32,721 bases of DNA from the NCBI RefSeq assembly GCF_018607965.1, contig NZ_JABBAM010000159.1, forward strand, positions 1 to 32,721. The letters run 5' to 3'. The position numbers and the translations under genes are program-made. The notes beneath the pieces are model-generated. The model searched no databases. It saw nothing but the letters and a program-made list of their open reading frames with translations, and had not been told where the DNA came from. This document shows, in pieces, positions 7,746 to 15,636 of the stretch (positions are counted from its first letter, which is position 1; every line of letters starts with the position of its first letter). This stretch comes from Planktotalea sp. Its GTDB lineage: Bacteria; Pseudomonadota; Alphaproteobacteria; Rhodobacterales; Rhodobacteraceae.

Positions 7746-9068
7746 ATGACACTCAAGACATTACTCGGTGCCTCCGCTATGCTGGCACTTTTGCCCAGTC
7801 TCGGTTTGGCGCAAGAGGCGGACACAACGCCAACCAACGCCGAAATCGGCTTTATCTTCACAACCTTTATGTTCCTTGTTGCGGGCTTCTTGGTCTTCTT
7901 CATGGCGGCTGGTTTCGCGATGTTAGAGGCGGGCCTTGTGCGCGGCAAAAACGTGACGATGCAGTTGACCAAGAACATGGGTCTCTTCTCGATCGCGACG
8001 ATCGTTTACTATTTGATCGGTTACAATCTGATGTACCCGGGCGATGGTTGGTCCATCGAGGGTGTGCTTGGCGCATTCGCAACAACATCGCTTGAGCCTG
8101 TTGGCCTAGAGGGCGCAGAGCCTGATTTGACGTATGCATCTGTCGGCTCTGATTTTTTCTTTCAGTTGATGTTCTGTGCGGCGACCGCCTCCATCGTGTC
8201 GGGTGCCTTGGCTGAGCGTATCAAGCTTTGGCCTTTCCTCGTGTTCACGATCATCCTTGTTGGCTTGATCTACCCAATTCAGGCAAGCTGGAAATGGGGC
8301 GGTGGTTTCCTTGATGGCATGGGCTTTCAGGACTTCGCGGGCTCTACAGTTGTTCACTCTGTTGGTGGTTGGGCTGCTTTGGCTGGTGCGCTTATTCTTG
8401 GACCCCGTATCGGTAAGTACAAAGACGGCCGCACGATCCCAATGCCGGGTTCTAACCTGACACTCGCGACACTGGGCACGTTCATTCTGTGGCTTGGCTG
8501 GTTCGGATTTAACGGTGGTTCACAGCTGTACATGGACAGCGCGGCCAACGTTTCTGACATCTCGCGCATCTTCTCAAACACCAATGCTGCGGCTGCTGGT
8601 GGTGCGATTACTGCGATGATCCTGACGCAGCTTTTGTACAAAAAGCCTGACCTAACAATGATCCTGAACGGTGCACTTGCGGGCCTTGTGTCCATCACGG
8701 CTGAGCCTTTGACACCGTCCCTTGGTGTGGCGACGTTGATCGGTGCAGTTGGTGGTGTGATCGTGGTCTTTGCGGTCCCCTTCTTGGACAAGCTGAAGAT
8801 CGACGATGTTGTTGGTGCGATCCCAGTTCACTTGTTTGCAGGTATCTGGGGCACAATCGCGGTGACATTCACCAATGATGCGGCGTCCCTCGGTGTGCAG
8901 CTATATTCCATCATGGTTGTCGGCGTCTTCGCCTTTGGTGTGTCGGCAGTGGTCTGGTTCATCCTGAAAGCAACAGTGGGCATCCGTGTCAGCGAAGAAG
9001 CTGAGATCATGGGTCTGGACACAACTGAGCTGGGCATGGAAGCCTACCCTGAATTCTCAAAAGGCTGA
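7746..9068 (+). CDS. amtB: Ammonium transporter (Amt family)
   Basis: An inner-membrane trimeric channel for ammonium uptake, gated by GlnK. From the ATG at 7746 it is 440 residues; GAAGGA at 7733-7738 lies 7 nt upstream, which favours this start over the TTG at 7731. A cleavable signal peptide ('LLGASAMLALLPSLGLAQ') is followed by about 11 hydrophobic membrane segments. The pore twin histidines are present: His204 in 'STVVHSVGGWAAL' and His362 in 'AIPVHLFAGIWGT'. The conserved 'MLEAGLVRGKN' and 'NTNAAAAGGAITA' stretches are also intact. It is co-transcribed with glnK and followed by a strong intrinsic terminator. Confidence 0.95.
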   Translation: MTLKTLLGASAMLALLPSLGLAQEADTTPTNAEIGFIFTTFMFLVAGFLVFFMAAGFAMLEAGLVRGKNVTMQLTKNMGLFSIATIVYYLIGYNLMYPGDGWSIEGVLGAFATTSLEPVGLEGAEPDLTYASVGSDFFFQLMFCAATASIVSGALAERIKLWPFLVFTIILVGLIYPIQASWKWGGGFLDGMGFQDFAGSTVVHSVGGWAALAGALILGPRIGKYKDGRTIPMPGSNLTLATLGTFILWLGWFGFNGGSQLYMDSAANVSDISRIFSNTNAAAAGGAITAMILTQLLYKKPDLTMILNGALAGLVSITAEPLTPSLGVATLIGAVGGVIVVFAVPFLDKLKIDDVVGAIPVHLFAGIWGTIAVTFTNDAASLGVQLYSIMVVGVFAFGVSAVVWFILKATVGIRVSEEAEIMGLDTTELGMEAYPEFSKG

Positions 9069-9097
9069 CCTCCCTTAGCTAATTAGAGAGACTCTAC

Positions 9098-9123
9098 CCC
9101 GGGCATTCGTGCCTGGGTTTTTT
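9098..9123 (+). terminator. Rho-independent terminator of glnK-amtB
   Basis: CCCGGGCA (9098-9105) pairs with TGCCTGGG (9110-9117), including one G-T pair, across a TTCG tetraloop. Six T residues (9118-9123) follow. It lies 29 bp after the amtB stop. Confidence 0.88.
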
Positions 9124-9173
9124 GTTATCTGACGCGTGGCAGAATCGCGCACGGTTATGCTAAGTGTGGCGGC

Positions 9174-11012
9174 ATGAATAATCGTGACCCCAACATAAGC
9201 GACACACAGCCCGTTATTCGGCAATTGGATGATGCTGCGATCAATCGGATTGCTGCGGGTGAAGTTGTTGAGCGCCCCGCGTCCGCCGTTAAAGAGCTGG
9301 TTGAAAACGCGATTGATGCTGGCGCGCTTAGGATCGAAATCGCTTACGCCGATGGTGGCAAAACGCTGATCCGCGTTGTGGATGATGGCTGTGGAATTGT
9401 GCCGGATGCGTTGCCTTTGGCGCTGTCGCGGCACGCAACATCCAAGATTGATGGTAGTGATTTACTAGACATTCACACGTTCGGATTTCGCGGCGAGGCT
9501 TTGCCATCCCTTGGCGCAGTTGGCCGTTTGACGATCACATCCCGTGCGGCTGGGTATGACGCCCATCAGATTGCCGTCGCGGGTGGTGCGATGAGCGCTG
9601 TGAAACCTGCGGCCTTGTCCAAAGGGTCGGTCGTAGAATTGCGCGATCTGTTCTATGCGACACCTGCGCGATTGAAATTCATGCGCACGGATCGTGCGGA
9701 GTCCCAAGCGATCACAGATGTGATCAAGCGTTTGGCAATGGCGGAACCGTTCGTCGGATTTATCTTGCGTGATGTTACAGGAGGCGGCGAGGGACGTGTT
9801 ACGTTCCGTGCAGATGCGGAAAGCGGTGATCTGTTCGACGCGTTGCACGGCCGTTTACGTGGTATCTTAGGCGCTGAATTTTCGGACAATTCTTTGCGCA
9901 TTGAAGCCGAGCGAGACGGTTTGCATTTGACAGGTTTTGCAGCGTTGCCAACGTATTCGCGTGGCTCTGCAGTGACGCAGTACTTGTTCGTGAATGGACG
10001 CCCTGTGCGCGACAAGCTGCTTTATGGTGCATTGCGTGGCGCCTATTTCGATTTCCTGTCGCGCGACCGCCATCCCGCGGCGGCGTTGTTTCTAGATTGT
10101 GAACCGCAGTTGGTGGACGTGAACGTGCACCCTGCAAAATCAGAGGTGCGGTTTCGTGATCCCAGTTTAGCGCGTGGTTTGATTGTTTCTGCGCTGCGTC
10201 ATGCGTTGGCAGAAGCGGGGCATCGCGCGTCGTCTACAGTTGCGGACGCAACGTTAGGTGCAATGCGGCCTGAGCAAACAGGGCCTGCGCGCGTTTATCA
10301 AATGGATCGCCCATCGCAGGGTGCGATGCGCGCGAGTTATCAAGCGCAAGCGCCTTGGTTTGAAGAGACGGCGAGTGTGTTTTCGCGGGTTGAGCCTGTT
10401 GAGCACGTCCAAGACCAAACGCCGCCGGAGCAATTTCCTTTGGGCGCTGCACGCGGGCAGGTTCACGAGAATTACATCATCGCGCAGACCGCTGATGGGA
10501 TGGTGATTGTTGATCAACACGCGGCGCACGAGCGCTTGTTGTATGAAAAACTGAAAACGCAGATGGCCGTGAATGGCGTTGCGGCACAGGCGCTGTTGAT
10601 TCCTGAAATTGTCGAAATGTCTGATGGCGATTGCGCGCGTTTGATGGAGATTGCTGAGGATTTATCGCGTCTCGGACTTGGCATCGAACCCTTTGGTGGT
10701 GGTGCAATCGCTGTGCGTGAAACCCCTGCGATTTTGGGCGAAGTGAACGCCAGAGCGATGCTTCTTGATATCCTAGATGAACTGGCCGATCAGGGTGAAA
10801 GCATTGCGGTACAAGCCAAGATTGAAGCGATCCTGAGTCGTGTCGCCTGTCACGGTTCCATCCGGTCTGGTCGTTGGATGCGCGGTGAAGAAATGAACGC
10901 GCTTTTGCGCGAAATGGAGGCGACGCCGCATTCAGGGCAGTGCAACCATGGGCGCCCGACCTACGTGGAATTGAAGCTTGCTGACATTGAACGTTTGTTC
11001 GGGCGGACCTGA
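9174..11012 (+). CDS. mutL: DNA mismatch repair protein MutL (endonuclease type)
   Basis: The matchmaker of mismatch repair. It couples MutS recognition to strand incision. The N-terminal GHKL ATPase has '[11 protein letters not shown]', 'DDGCGI' and '[13 protein letters not shown]'; a MutL transducer domain follows, with '[10 protein letters not shown]' and '[13 protein letters not shown]'. After a variable linker, the C-terminal dimerisation domain contains the metal-binding nuclease motif DQHA-x2-E-x4-E at 447-458, plus 'CHGSIRSGR' and '[11 protein letters not shown]'. It therefore belongs to the nicking MutL class used by organisms without MutH, unlike E. coli MutL. The length of 612 aa is normal. 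The ribosome binding site is weak. Its stop overlaps the rmuC start (TGATG), indicating translational coupling. Confidence 0.95.
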   Translation: MNNRDPNISDTQPVIRQLDDAAINRIAAGEVVERPASAVKELVENAIDAGALRIEIAYADGGKTLIRVVDDGCGIVPDALPLALSRHATSKIDGSDLLDIHTFGFRGEALPSLGAVGRLTITSRAAGYDAHQIAVAGGAMSAVKPAALSKGSVVELRDLFYATPARLKFMRTDRAESQAITDVIKRLAMAEPFVGFILRDVTGGGEGRVTFRADAESGDLFDALHGRLRGILGAEFSDNSLRIEAERDGLHLTGFAALPTYSRGSAVTQYLFVNGRPVRDKLLYGALRGAYFDFLSRDRHPAAALFLDCEPQLVDVNVHPAKSEVRFRDPSLARGLIVSALRHALAEAGHRASSTVADATLGAMRPEQTGPARVYQMDRPSQGAMRASYQAQAPWFEETASVFSRVEPVEHVQDQTPPEQFPLGAARGQVHENYIIAQTADGMVIVDQHAAHERLLYEKLKTQMAVNGVAAQALLIPEIVEMSDGDCARLMEIAEDLSRLGLGIEPFGGGAIAVRETPAILGEVNARAMLLDILDELADQGESIAVQAKIEAILSRVACHGSIRSGRWMRGEEMNALLREMEATPHSGQCNHGRPTYVELKLADIERLFGRT

Positions 11013-12166
11013 TGACGATTGATTTAGAAGACCCGTTAGTTCTGGCCGCGATTGCGGGAATCTTAGCGTTTTTGCTGATCGTCATTTTGTTGATTGTGAC
11101 TGTGCGTTCTGTTGGCCGAAGCGCACGGTTGACGGCACCTTTGGCCCAACAAATCGGGATGCTTGGCCAGCGGGTCCAGTTGCTATCGGATGGGCAACAG
11201 CAATTGGCAGGCGGTTTGAACCATGTGTCCGAGGCCGCGGCTGCATCGCAAGCGAACATGCTGCACTTGATGGAACAACGTCTCACGCAGGTGAGTGGTT
11301 CGATGAATGAGAATTTACAGGGGTCCGCGCGCCGCACTGCGCAAAGTCTTGGGGAGTTGCAGCAGCGTCTTCAAGCGATTGATAAGGCACAGGATAATAT
11401 CACCAAACTTTCGGGCGACGTGCTGAGCCTTCAAGATATTCTAAGTAACAAACAAACACGTGGCGCGTTTGGTGAAATCCAGCTGAAGGACATCGTGTCC
11501 AAGGCGCTGCCGTCTGATAGCTACACTTGGCAAGCGACCCTTTCCAATGGCAAGCTTGCGGATTGCTTAATCCACTTGCCCAACCCCCCTGGGCCGATTG
11601 TGGTGGATAGCAAATTCCCGTTGGAAGCCTATGAGGCGTTGCGAAATGCAAAGACGCAACAGCACTTGAACGAGGCCGCGCGGATGATGCGAACGGCTGT
11701 GAGAGTGCATATCAAGGCGATTTCAGAGAAGTATATTCTGGACGGTGAAACGGCGGATGGTGCGTTGATGTTTCTACCCTCTGAAGCGGTGTATGCAGAG
11801 CTGCATTCCAATTTTCCCGAACTTGTGCGCGAAGGGTTTGCTGCGCGTGTCTGGATCGTTTCACCAACAACGTGCATGGCAACGTTGAACACAATGCGCG
11901 CCATTTTGAAGGACGCGCGCATGCAGGAACAAGCGGGCGCGATCCGTCGTGAACTAGGTTTGTTGTTTGGAGATATCGAACGTCTTGGCGCGCGTGTTGA
12001 AAACCTTGATCGCCACTTTGGTCAAGCGGCCAAAGATATTGCTGAAATTAAAATCAGTTCAGACAAAGCCGGACGACGCGCGCGCCGTCTGGACAACTTT
12101 GATTTTGAGGAATTGGCACCTGATCCCAGTAGTACAGTCGTGCCGATCACAGGGCCGAAAACTTAG
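11012..12166 (+). CDS. rmuC: DNA recombination protein RmuC homologue
   Basis: RmuC-family proteins are putative nucleases that limit recombination at inverted repeats; the biochemical activity is poorly defined. The protein has an N-terminal membrane anchor (about residues 8-31, 'LAAIAGILAFLLIVILLIV'), then a glutamine-rich coiled coil (about 45-150). The RmuC domain follows with 'TRGAFGEIQLKDIV', 'VVDSKFPLEAYEALRNA' and 'FLPSEAVYAELHS'. The start shares a nucleotide with the mutL stop (TGATG), so both are probably made from one mRNA. Its stop codon overlaps the stop codon of the convergent chrR by 4 bp (12163-12166), leaving no room for an ordinary terminator between them. The family is secure and the length of 384 aa is typical. 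Confidence 0.9.
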   Translation: MTIDLEDPLVLAAIAGILAFLLIVILLIVTVRSVGRSARLTAPLAQQIGMLGQRVQLLSDGQQQLAGGLNHVSEAAAASQANMLHLMEQRLTQVSGSMNENLQGSARRTAQSLGELQQRLQAIDKAQDNITKLSGDVLSLQDILSNKQTRGAFGEIQLKDIVSKALPSDSYTWQATLSNGKLADCLIHLPNPPGPIVVDSKFPLEAYEALRNAKTQQHLNEAARMMRTAVRVHIKAISEKYILDGETADGALMFLPSEAVYAELHSNFPELVREGFAARVWIVSPTTCMATLNTMRAILKDARMQEQAGAIRRELGLLFGDIERLGARVENLDRHFGQAAKDIAEIKISSDKAGRRARRLDNFDFEELAPDPSSTVVPITGPKT

Positions 12167-12804
12167 ATCTGCAAGAAACGTTGTGCGAGACGCGGCAGGA
12201 ACGCGTTGAATTTTAGGGGCGCGTCTGTGACCGCAAGACAGATACAATCTTCGCCAATGTCCGCGACGGGTGTGTGATCCAAGTCTTCATTCGCGACCTC
12301 GATATCGCCACGTGCGAACCGGTCAACGTCATCACTGAATGCGCCCTGCAAAACCAGCGTCAATTCCATACCGTTGTGACCGTGATCAGGGATCGCGCAG
12401 CCCGCTGGAATGTAGAGAAGGCGTGCAGATGCATCTTTGGACGTGGGCAAGATCGCCTGCTTTGCACCCATACCGATGGAACGCCATTTGATCGCTGCAA
12501 GATCGCCGCCGACATAACCCTGCAAGGGGAATGGCAAGGTGCATGCAGACCGTTGCTGTACCGTTTTCGCGCTGCCAGTGTCCGCTTGGATCAGGCGCAT
12601 CGTTGCGATCAGGCTATCGTCTGAAAGTTCGGCCGTATCCGCGCCCTCGACAAGGCAACCGCCCACTGCATCATAGCTATCGAGCTCTGCGCGGCATGTA
12701 TCGCACATTGAAATATGCGTCGCGACTGCAAGGTTGAAAGCCTCTGGCAAGGTACCAGCGGAATATCCGATTACCAATTCGGGCGTCAGGTGATGTTTTA
12801 TCAT
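12163..12804 (-). CDS. chrR: ChrR-family zinc-binding anti-sigma-E factor with C-terminal cupin
   Basis: Holds the ECF sigma factor RpoE inactive and releases it on singlet oxygen. In the N-terminal ZAS domain His5, His30, Cys34 and Cys37 ('THISMCDTCRAE') match the zinc ligands known from R. sphaeroides ChrR (His6, His31, Cys35, Cys38). In the C-terminal cupin, His141, His143 and Glu147 ('DHGHNGMEL') and His177 ('LDHTPVA') fall at the same numbers as the second zinc site of that protein. I chose the ATG at 12804 because it gives 213 residues and aligns with the start 'MTIRHH'; ATG 12813 (GAAG 8 nt upstream) and GTG 12822 (overlapping the rpoE stop) are alternatives. It is encoded directly after rpoE in the same operon. 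Every ligand is intact, so a working sensor is likely. Confidence 0.94.
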   Translation of the reverse strand: MIKHHLTPELVIGYSAGTLPEAFNLAVATHISMCDTCRAELDSYDAVGGCLVEGADTAELSDDSLIATMRLIQADTGSAKTVQQRSACTLPFPLQGYVGGDLAAIKWRSIGMGAKQAILPTSKDASARLLYIPAGCAIPDHGHNGMELTLVLQGAFSDDVDRFARGDIEVANEDLDHTPVADIGEDCICLAVTDAPLKFNAFLPRLAQRFLQI

Positions 12805-12818
12805 ATCTGTCATCTCGT

Positions 12819-13358
12819 TCACTTCATTGCATGGCGCAGGCGTTCTAGTCCCGATCTAATGCGGGATTTGATCGTGCCCAGTGGTAGACCTGAAATTTCT
12901 GCAATTTCACTGTGCGACAGGTCTCCGAAATAAGCTTGTTCAATCAAACTCCTCTGTTTTTCTGGCAACGCTTTGATCGCCTCTGCCAATTGATCTGTTT
13001 CTTGCTTCAGTCCGATAACGTCGGTCTGATCGGGTTCCGGTTCTGGGCCCCATGGTAAATCTTCCGGCTCTGGCCTGCGTTGCTTGCGCAGCGCGTCAAT
13101 CTTGCGGTTCCGCGCAATCGTAAAAATCCAAGTCGCCGCATTTGCGCGCGTGGGATCAAACATATGCGCTTTGCGCCAAACGGCTGCCATCGCCTCTTGG
13201 GTGCACTCTTCTGCAAGCGACGCGTCTGCCCCGCACTTTATTAGGAAACCTTTTACACGCGGCGCGAAGTGGGCGAACAGTTCGGCAAAAGCTGCCTGAT
13301 CCTGATCGTCCCTTATAGCAAACATGTGCGCGGTCCAGTCTTTCTGTTTACTGCTCAC
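12819..13358 (-). CDS. rpoE: ECF sigma factor RpoE (sigma-E, ECF11, singlet-oxygen response)
   Basis: An alternative sigma factor that directs RNA polymerase to stress genes once freed from ChrR. Region sigma-2 is seen in 'FAPRVKGFLIKCGADASLAEE', 'VWRKAHMFDPTRANAATWI' and 'FTIARNRKIDALRKQRRPEP'. Region sigma-4 has 'LPEKQRSLIEQAYFGDLSHSE' and the helix-turn-helix 'GLPLGTIKSRIRSGLERLRH'. The longest open frame starts at ATG 13463, but I prefer GTG 13358 (179 aa): AGGA lies 8 nt upstream, the product has the family's usual length, and the predicted transcription start falls near 13463, so the upstream codons would be untranslated leader. It is followed at once by chrR. Transcription is probably autoregulated from the sigma-E promoter at 13470-13497. 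Confidence 0.93.
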   Translation of the reverse strand: MSSKQKDWTAHMFAIRDDQDQAAFAELFAHFAPRVKGFLIKCGADASLAEECTQEAMAAVWRKAHMFDPTRANAATWIFTIARNRKIDALRKQRRPEPEDLPWGPEPEPDQTDVIGLKQETDQLAEAIKALPEKQRSLIEQAYFGDLSHSEIAEISGLPLGTIKSRIRSGLERLRHAMK

Positions 13359-13469
13359 GTTTCGTGTCCTGGCCTGTCTTTTTATCCTGTTGCCCAGATC
13401 GCCGAATGCGAAGTGGGGAGCGGGAGTCATGTGGTGATCCAAGGGGTCAACGCTTATCAACATATTAGA

Positions 13470-13497
13470 GTTACGCGGGTGTTGACCATCTGGATCA
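13470..13497 (-). promoter_or_regulatory. Sigma-E (ECF11) promoter of rpoE-chrR
   Basis: On the minus strand TGATCC (13492-13497) is followed after exactly 18 bp by TAAC (13470-13473). This matches the sigma-E promoter pattern described for R. sphaeroides (TGATCC, 18-bp spacer, TAAG-like -10). Transcription would begin near 13463, leaving a leader of about 105 nt before the GTG of rpoE. Confidence 0.8.
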
Positions 13498-13511
13498 TAT
13501 CATTTGCTAAT
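13482..13511 (+). promoter_or_regulatory. Weak candidate promoter for the ufaD operon
   Basis: TTGACC (13482-13487) and GCTAAT (13506-13511) are separated by 18 bp on the plus strand, about 75 bp upstream of the ufaD ATG. It overlaps the -35 region of the divergent rpoE promoter. A TGACCA/TAAT reading of the same bases would also be sigma-E-like but with a spacer one base too long. Low certainty. Confidence 0.3.
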
Positions 13512-13585
13512 TTTTCTTCATTTTCATCCAGCAACGCCGTAGGTGCGTATCTTTAATGCTGCAATTTAAATTCGGAGCCGAATGA

Positions 13586-14887
13586 ATGACACTTAAGCCC
13601 TCAGGTAATGCCCCCAAGAAAATCGCCGTTATAGGGGCTGGAATTTCTGGGCTTGGGGCTGCGCACATGCTGGGCGACGACAATCGCGTGACTTTGTTTG
13701 AGGCAGAGCGACGTCTTGGCGGTCACGCGCGCACTATTATGGCAGGGGCCGCTGGTAATCAGCCTGTTGATACGGGATTTATCGTTTTCAACTACGCAAA
13801 TTACCCACATTTGGCGGCGTTGTTTGCAGAACTCGATGTGCCGGTCGTTGAATCTAGCATGAGCTTTGGTGCTTCGATTGATGGCGGTCGTTTAGAATAT
13901 GGTCTTGCCTCTGTGCGGGCCGTGTTCGCGCAAAGTAAGAACGCGCTCGATCCCCGGTTCTTGCGCATGTTACGCGACATCACGCGGTTTAACACCAAGG
14001 GCTACGATCTGGCCGCCGCGAATCCCGAGATGACCATTGGCGATTTTTTGGACGCATTGGGTGTTGGGCGATATTTTCGCGACTACTACCTTGCGCCTTT
14101 GTCAGGTGCGATCTGGTCAACTCCGACCGATAAAATCATGGATTTTCCAGCGTACGCGATGATGGAATTCTTTAAGAACCACGCCTTGCTTGGCATAACG
14201 GGTCAGCACCAGTGGTACACTGTGAATGGTGGTTCAACCGAATATGTTCGCCGTGTCGAAAGTTCTTTGATCGCCAAGGGTGTTGAGATGCGATTGGGCA
14301 CGCCGATTGATGCGTTTCGGCGCACTGGCGGGGGTGTCGAAATCAAAGCCCATGGCGGTGAATGGGAAAGCTTTGATGAGGTGATCTTTGCCACGCATTC
14401 TGATGACAGTTTGCGTTTGTTAAGCGATGCGAGTGCTGCAGAGACGGCTGCGTTATCTAAGATCAGCTATCAACCAAATGATATTATTTTGCACGCAGAT
14501 GCGACGATCATGCCGAAACGTAAAGTGTGCTGGTCGTCGTGGAACTACACTGAAGATAGGGCGAAAAAGAACGAGCGCATTGATCTGACTTATTGGATGA
14601 ACTCGCTGCAACCGATTCCCGCGAACGACCCGCATTTCGTGACGCTAAATACGCAGCGCACGATCCGCGAAGACTTGATCTATGATCAAGTCACGTTGCG
14701 CCATCCTGTTTTCGATATGGATGCTTTGGACGGACAGCGAGAGGTCGGTGCGATGAACGGGACGAACAACACATGGTTCTGCGGTGCTTGGATGAAAAAC
14801 GGATTTCATGAGGACGGATTGTCGAGCGCTGTGAACGTGGTCCAAGCGCTGCGCGCGCGCTCTGCCATTGGGATCGCAGCACAGTGA
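13586..14887 (+). CDS. ufaD: FAD-dependent fatty acid desaturase/oxidoreductase (UfaD-like, amine-oxidase fold)
   Basis: Probable flavin desaturase of methylated unsaturated acyl chains in furan fatty acid synthesis, by position and family equivalence to R. sphaeroides RSP1091 (UfaD). The dinucleotide-binding motif 'AVIGAGISGLGAA' (14-26) is followed by the acidic residue of the FAD ribose site in 'VTLFEAERRLGGHA'. 'VDTGFIVFNYANYPHL' and the C-terminal flavin segment 'FCGAWMKNGFHEDGLSSAV' are typical of the COG2907 family. CGGAG lies 8 nt before ATG 13586. The gene diverges from rpoE across 227 bp and overlaps the next gene by 4 bp (GTGA). No partner methyltransferase is in this operon. The family is firm; the exact substrate is inferred from synteny with rpoE-chrR. 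Confidence 0.85.
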   Translation: MTLKPSGNAPKKIAVIGAGISGLGAAHMLGDDNRVTLFEAERRLGGHARTIMAGAAGNQPVDTGFIVFNYANYPHLAALFAELDVPVVESSMSFGASIDGGRLEYGLASVRAVFAQSKNALDPRFLRMLRDITRFNTKGYDLAAANPEMTIGDFLDALGVGRYFRDYYLAPLSGAIWSTPTDKIMDFPAYAMMEFFKNHALLGITGQHQWYTVNGGSTEYVRRVESSLIAKGVEMRLGTPIDAFRRTGGGVEIKAHGGEWESFDEVIFATHSDDSLRLLSDASAAETAALSKISYQPNDIILHADATIMPKRKVCWSSWNYTEDRAKKNERIDLTYWMNSLQPIPANDPHFVTLNTQRTIREDLIYDQVTLRHPVFDMDALDGQREVGAMNGTNNTWFCGAWMKNGFHEDGLSSAVNVVQALRARSAIGIAAQ

Positions 14888-15636
14888 GCAAGGTCGAGCA
14901 TATCGCAGGTCACACGTACCATGGGCGCAAGGGCGATACGGCCAATGCGTTTCGGTATGGAGTGGATTACGTGTTGCTCGATATGCAAGCACCTGTTGCG
15001 GGGCCATCGCTATTTTCGCGCAATGCACGGAATTTGACGGGGCTTTATGATGTAGATCATGGGGGTGTCCCCAAATCCGGTGCAGGTGCCAATTGGGTGC
15101 GGGCCGTTTTGCGCGCCAACGGTGCAGAGTGCGCAGGCAAAGCGCTTTTATTGACACAGCCACGCGTGCTTGGTCATGTGTTCAATCCTGTTAGTTTCTG
15201 GCTGTGCCACGATGCGGACGATCAACTTTGCGCCGTGATTGCAGAGGTGACCAATACCTACGGGGATCGCCATAGTTATTTGTGTCACCACGAAGATATG
15301 CGTCCGATTTTGCCCACGGATCGGTTGAAATCAAAAAAGCTGCTTCATGTATCACCGTTCCAACCCGTTGAAGGGGGATATGAATTTCGATTTGATATCA
15401 CGGCTGATCGTATTGGTATTTTTATCGACTACACCAGCCAAGCGGGTGGTTTGATTGCGACACTTGTTGGTCCCCGGGCCGCACTGACGAACGCTTCGAT
15501 CCTACGCTTTTGCCTACGACGCCCGTTCGGGTCGCGCCGCGTGCTAAGCTTGATCCATTGGCAAGCGCTTAAACTTTGGTGGAAGGGCGCTACGTTTCGC
15601 ACGCCGCCTAAGCCACCGAAATGCGAAGTGTCTTGA
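14884..15636 (+). CDS. DUF1365 family protein
   Basis: A 250-residue DUF1365 protein, corresponding by family and position to RSP1090 of R. sphaeroides, which has been linked to the singlet-oxygen response there. Its biochemical role is unestablished. Visible features are the N-terminal 'GHTYHGRKG', the central histidine-rich core 'LGHVFNPVSFWLCHD', 'AEVTNTYGDRHSYLCHHED', and 'HVSPFQPVEGGYEFRFDITAD', which resembles the family's conserved 'HVSPF' signature. There is no signal peptide or clear membrane segment. The GTG start overlaps the ufaD stop (GTGA), and its stop overlaps the next start (TGATG), so the three genes are translationally coupled. I infer a role in lipid modification from its neighbours. 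Confidence 0.85.
   Translation: MSKVEHIAGHTYHGRKGDTANAFRYGVDYVLLDMQAPVAGPSLFSRNARNLTGLYDVDHGGVPKSGAGANWVRAVLRANGAECAGKALLLTQPRVLGHVFNPVSFWLCHDADDQLCAVIAEVTNTYGDRHSYLCHHEDMRPILPTDRLKSKKLLHVSPFQPVEGGYEFRFDITADRIGIFIDYTSQAGGLIATLVGPRAALTNASILRFCLRRPFGSRRVLSLIHWQALKLWWKGATFRTPPKPPKCEVS

Noticed and set aside
10477-11337. 286-codon minus-strand frame across the mutL-rmuC junction
   Set aside because: It lies antisense to two well-supported genes; its composition (Arg, Ser, Pro, Cys rich) is that of a shadow frame.
13435-13463. Plus-strand TGATCC as the -35 of a sigma-E promoter for the ufaD operon
   Set aside because: No TAA element occurs 18 bp downstream (the bases there are AACATA), so it does not make a promoter under the known consensus.
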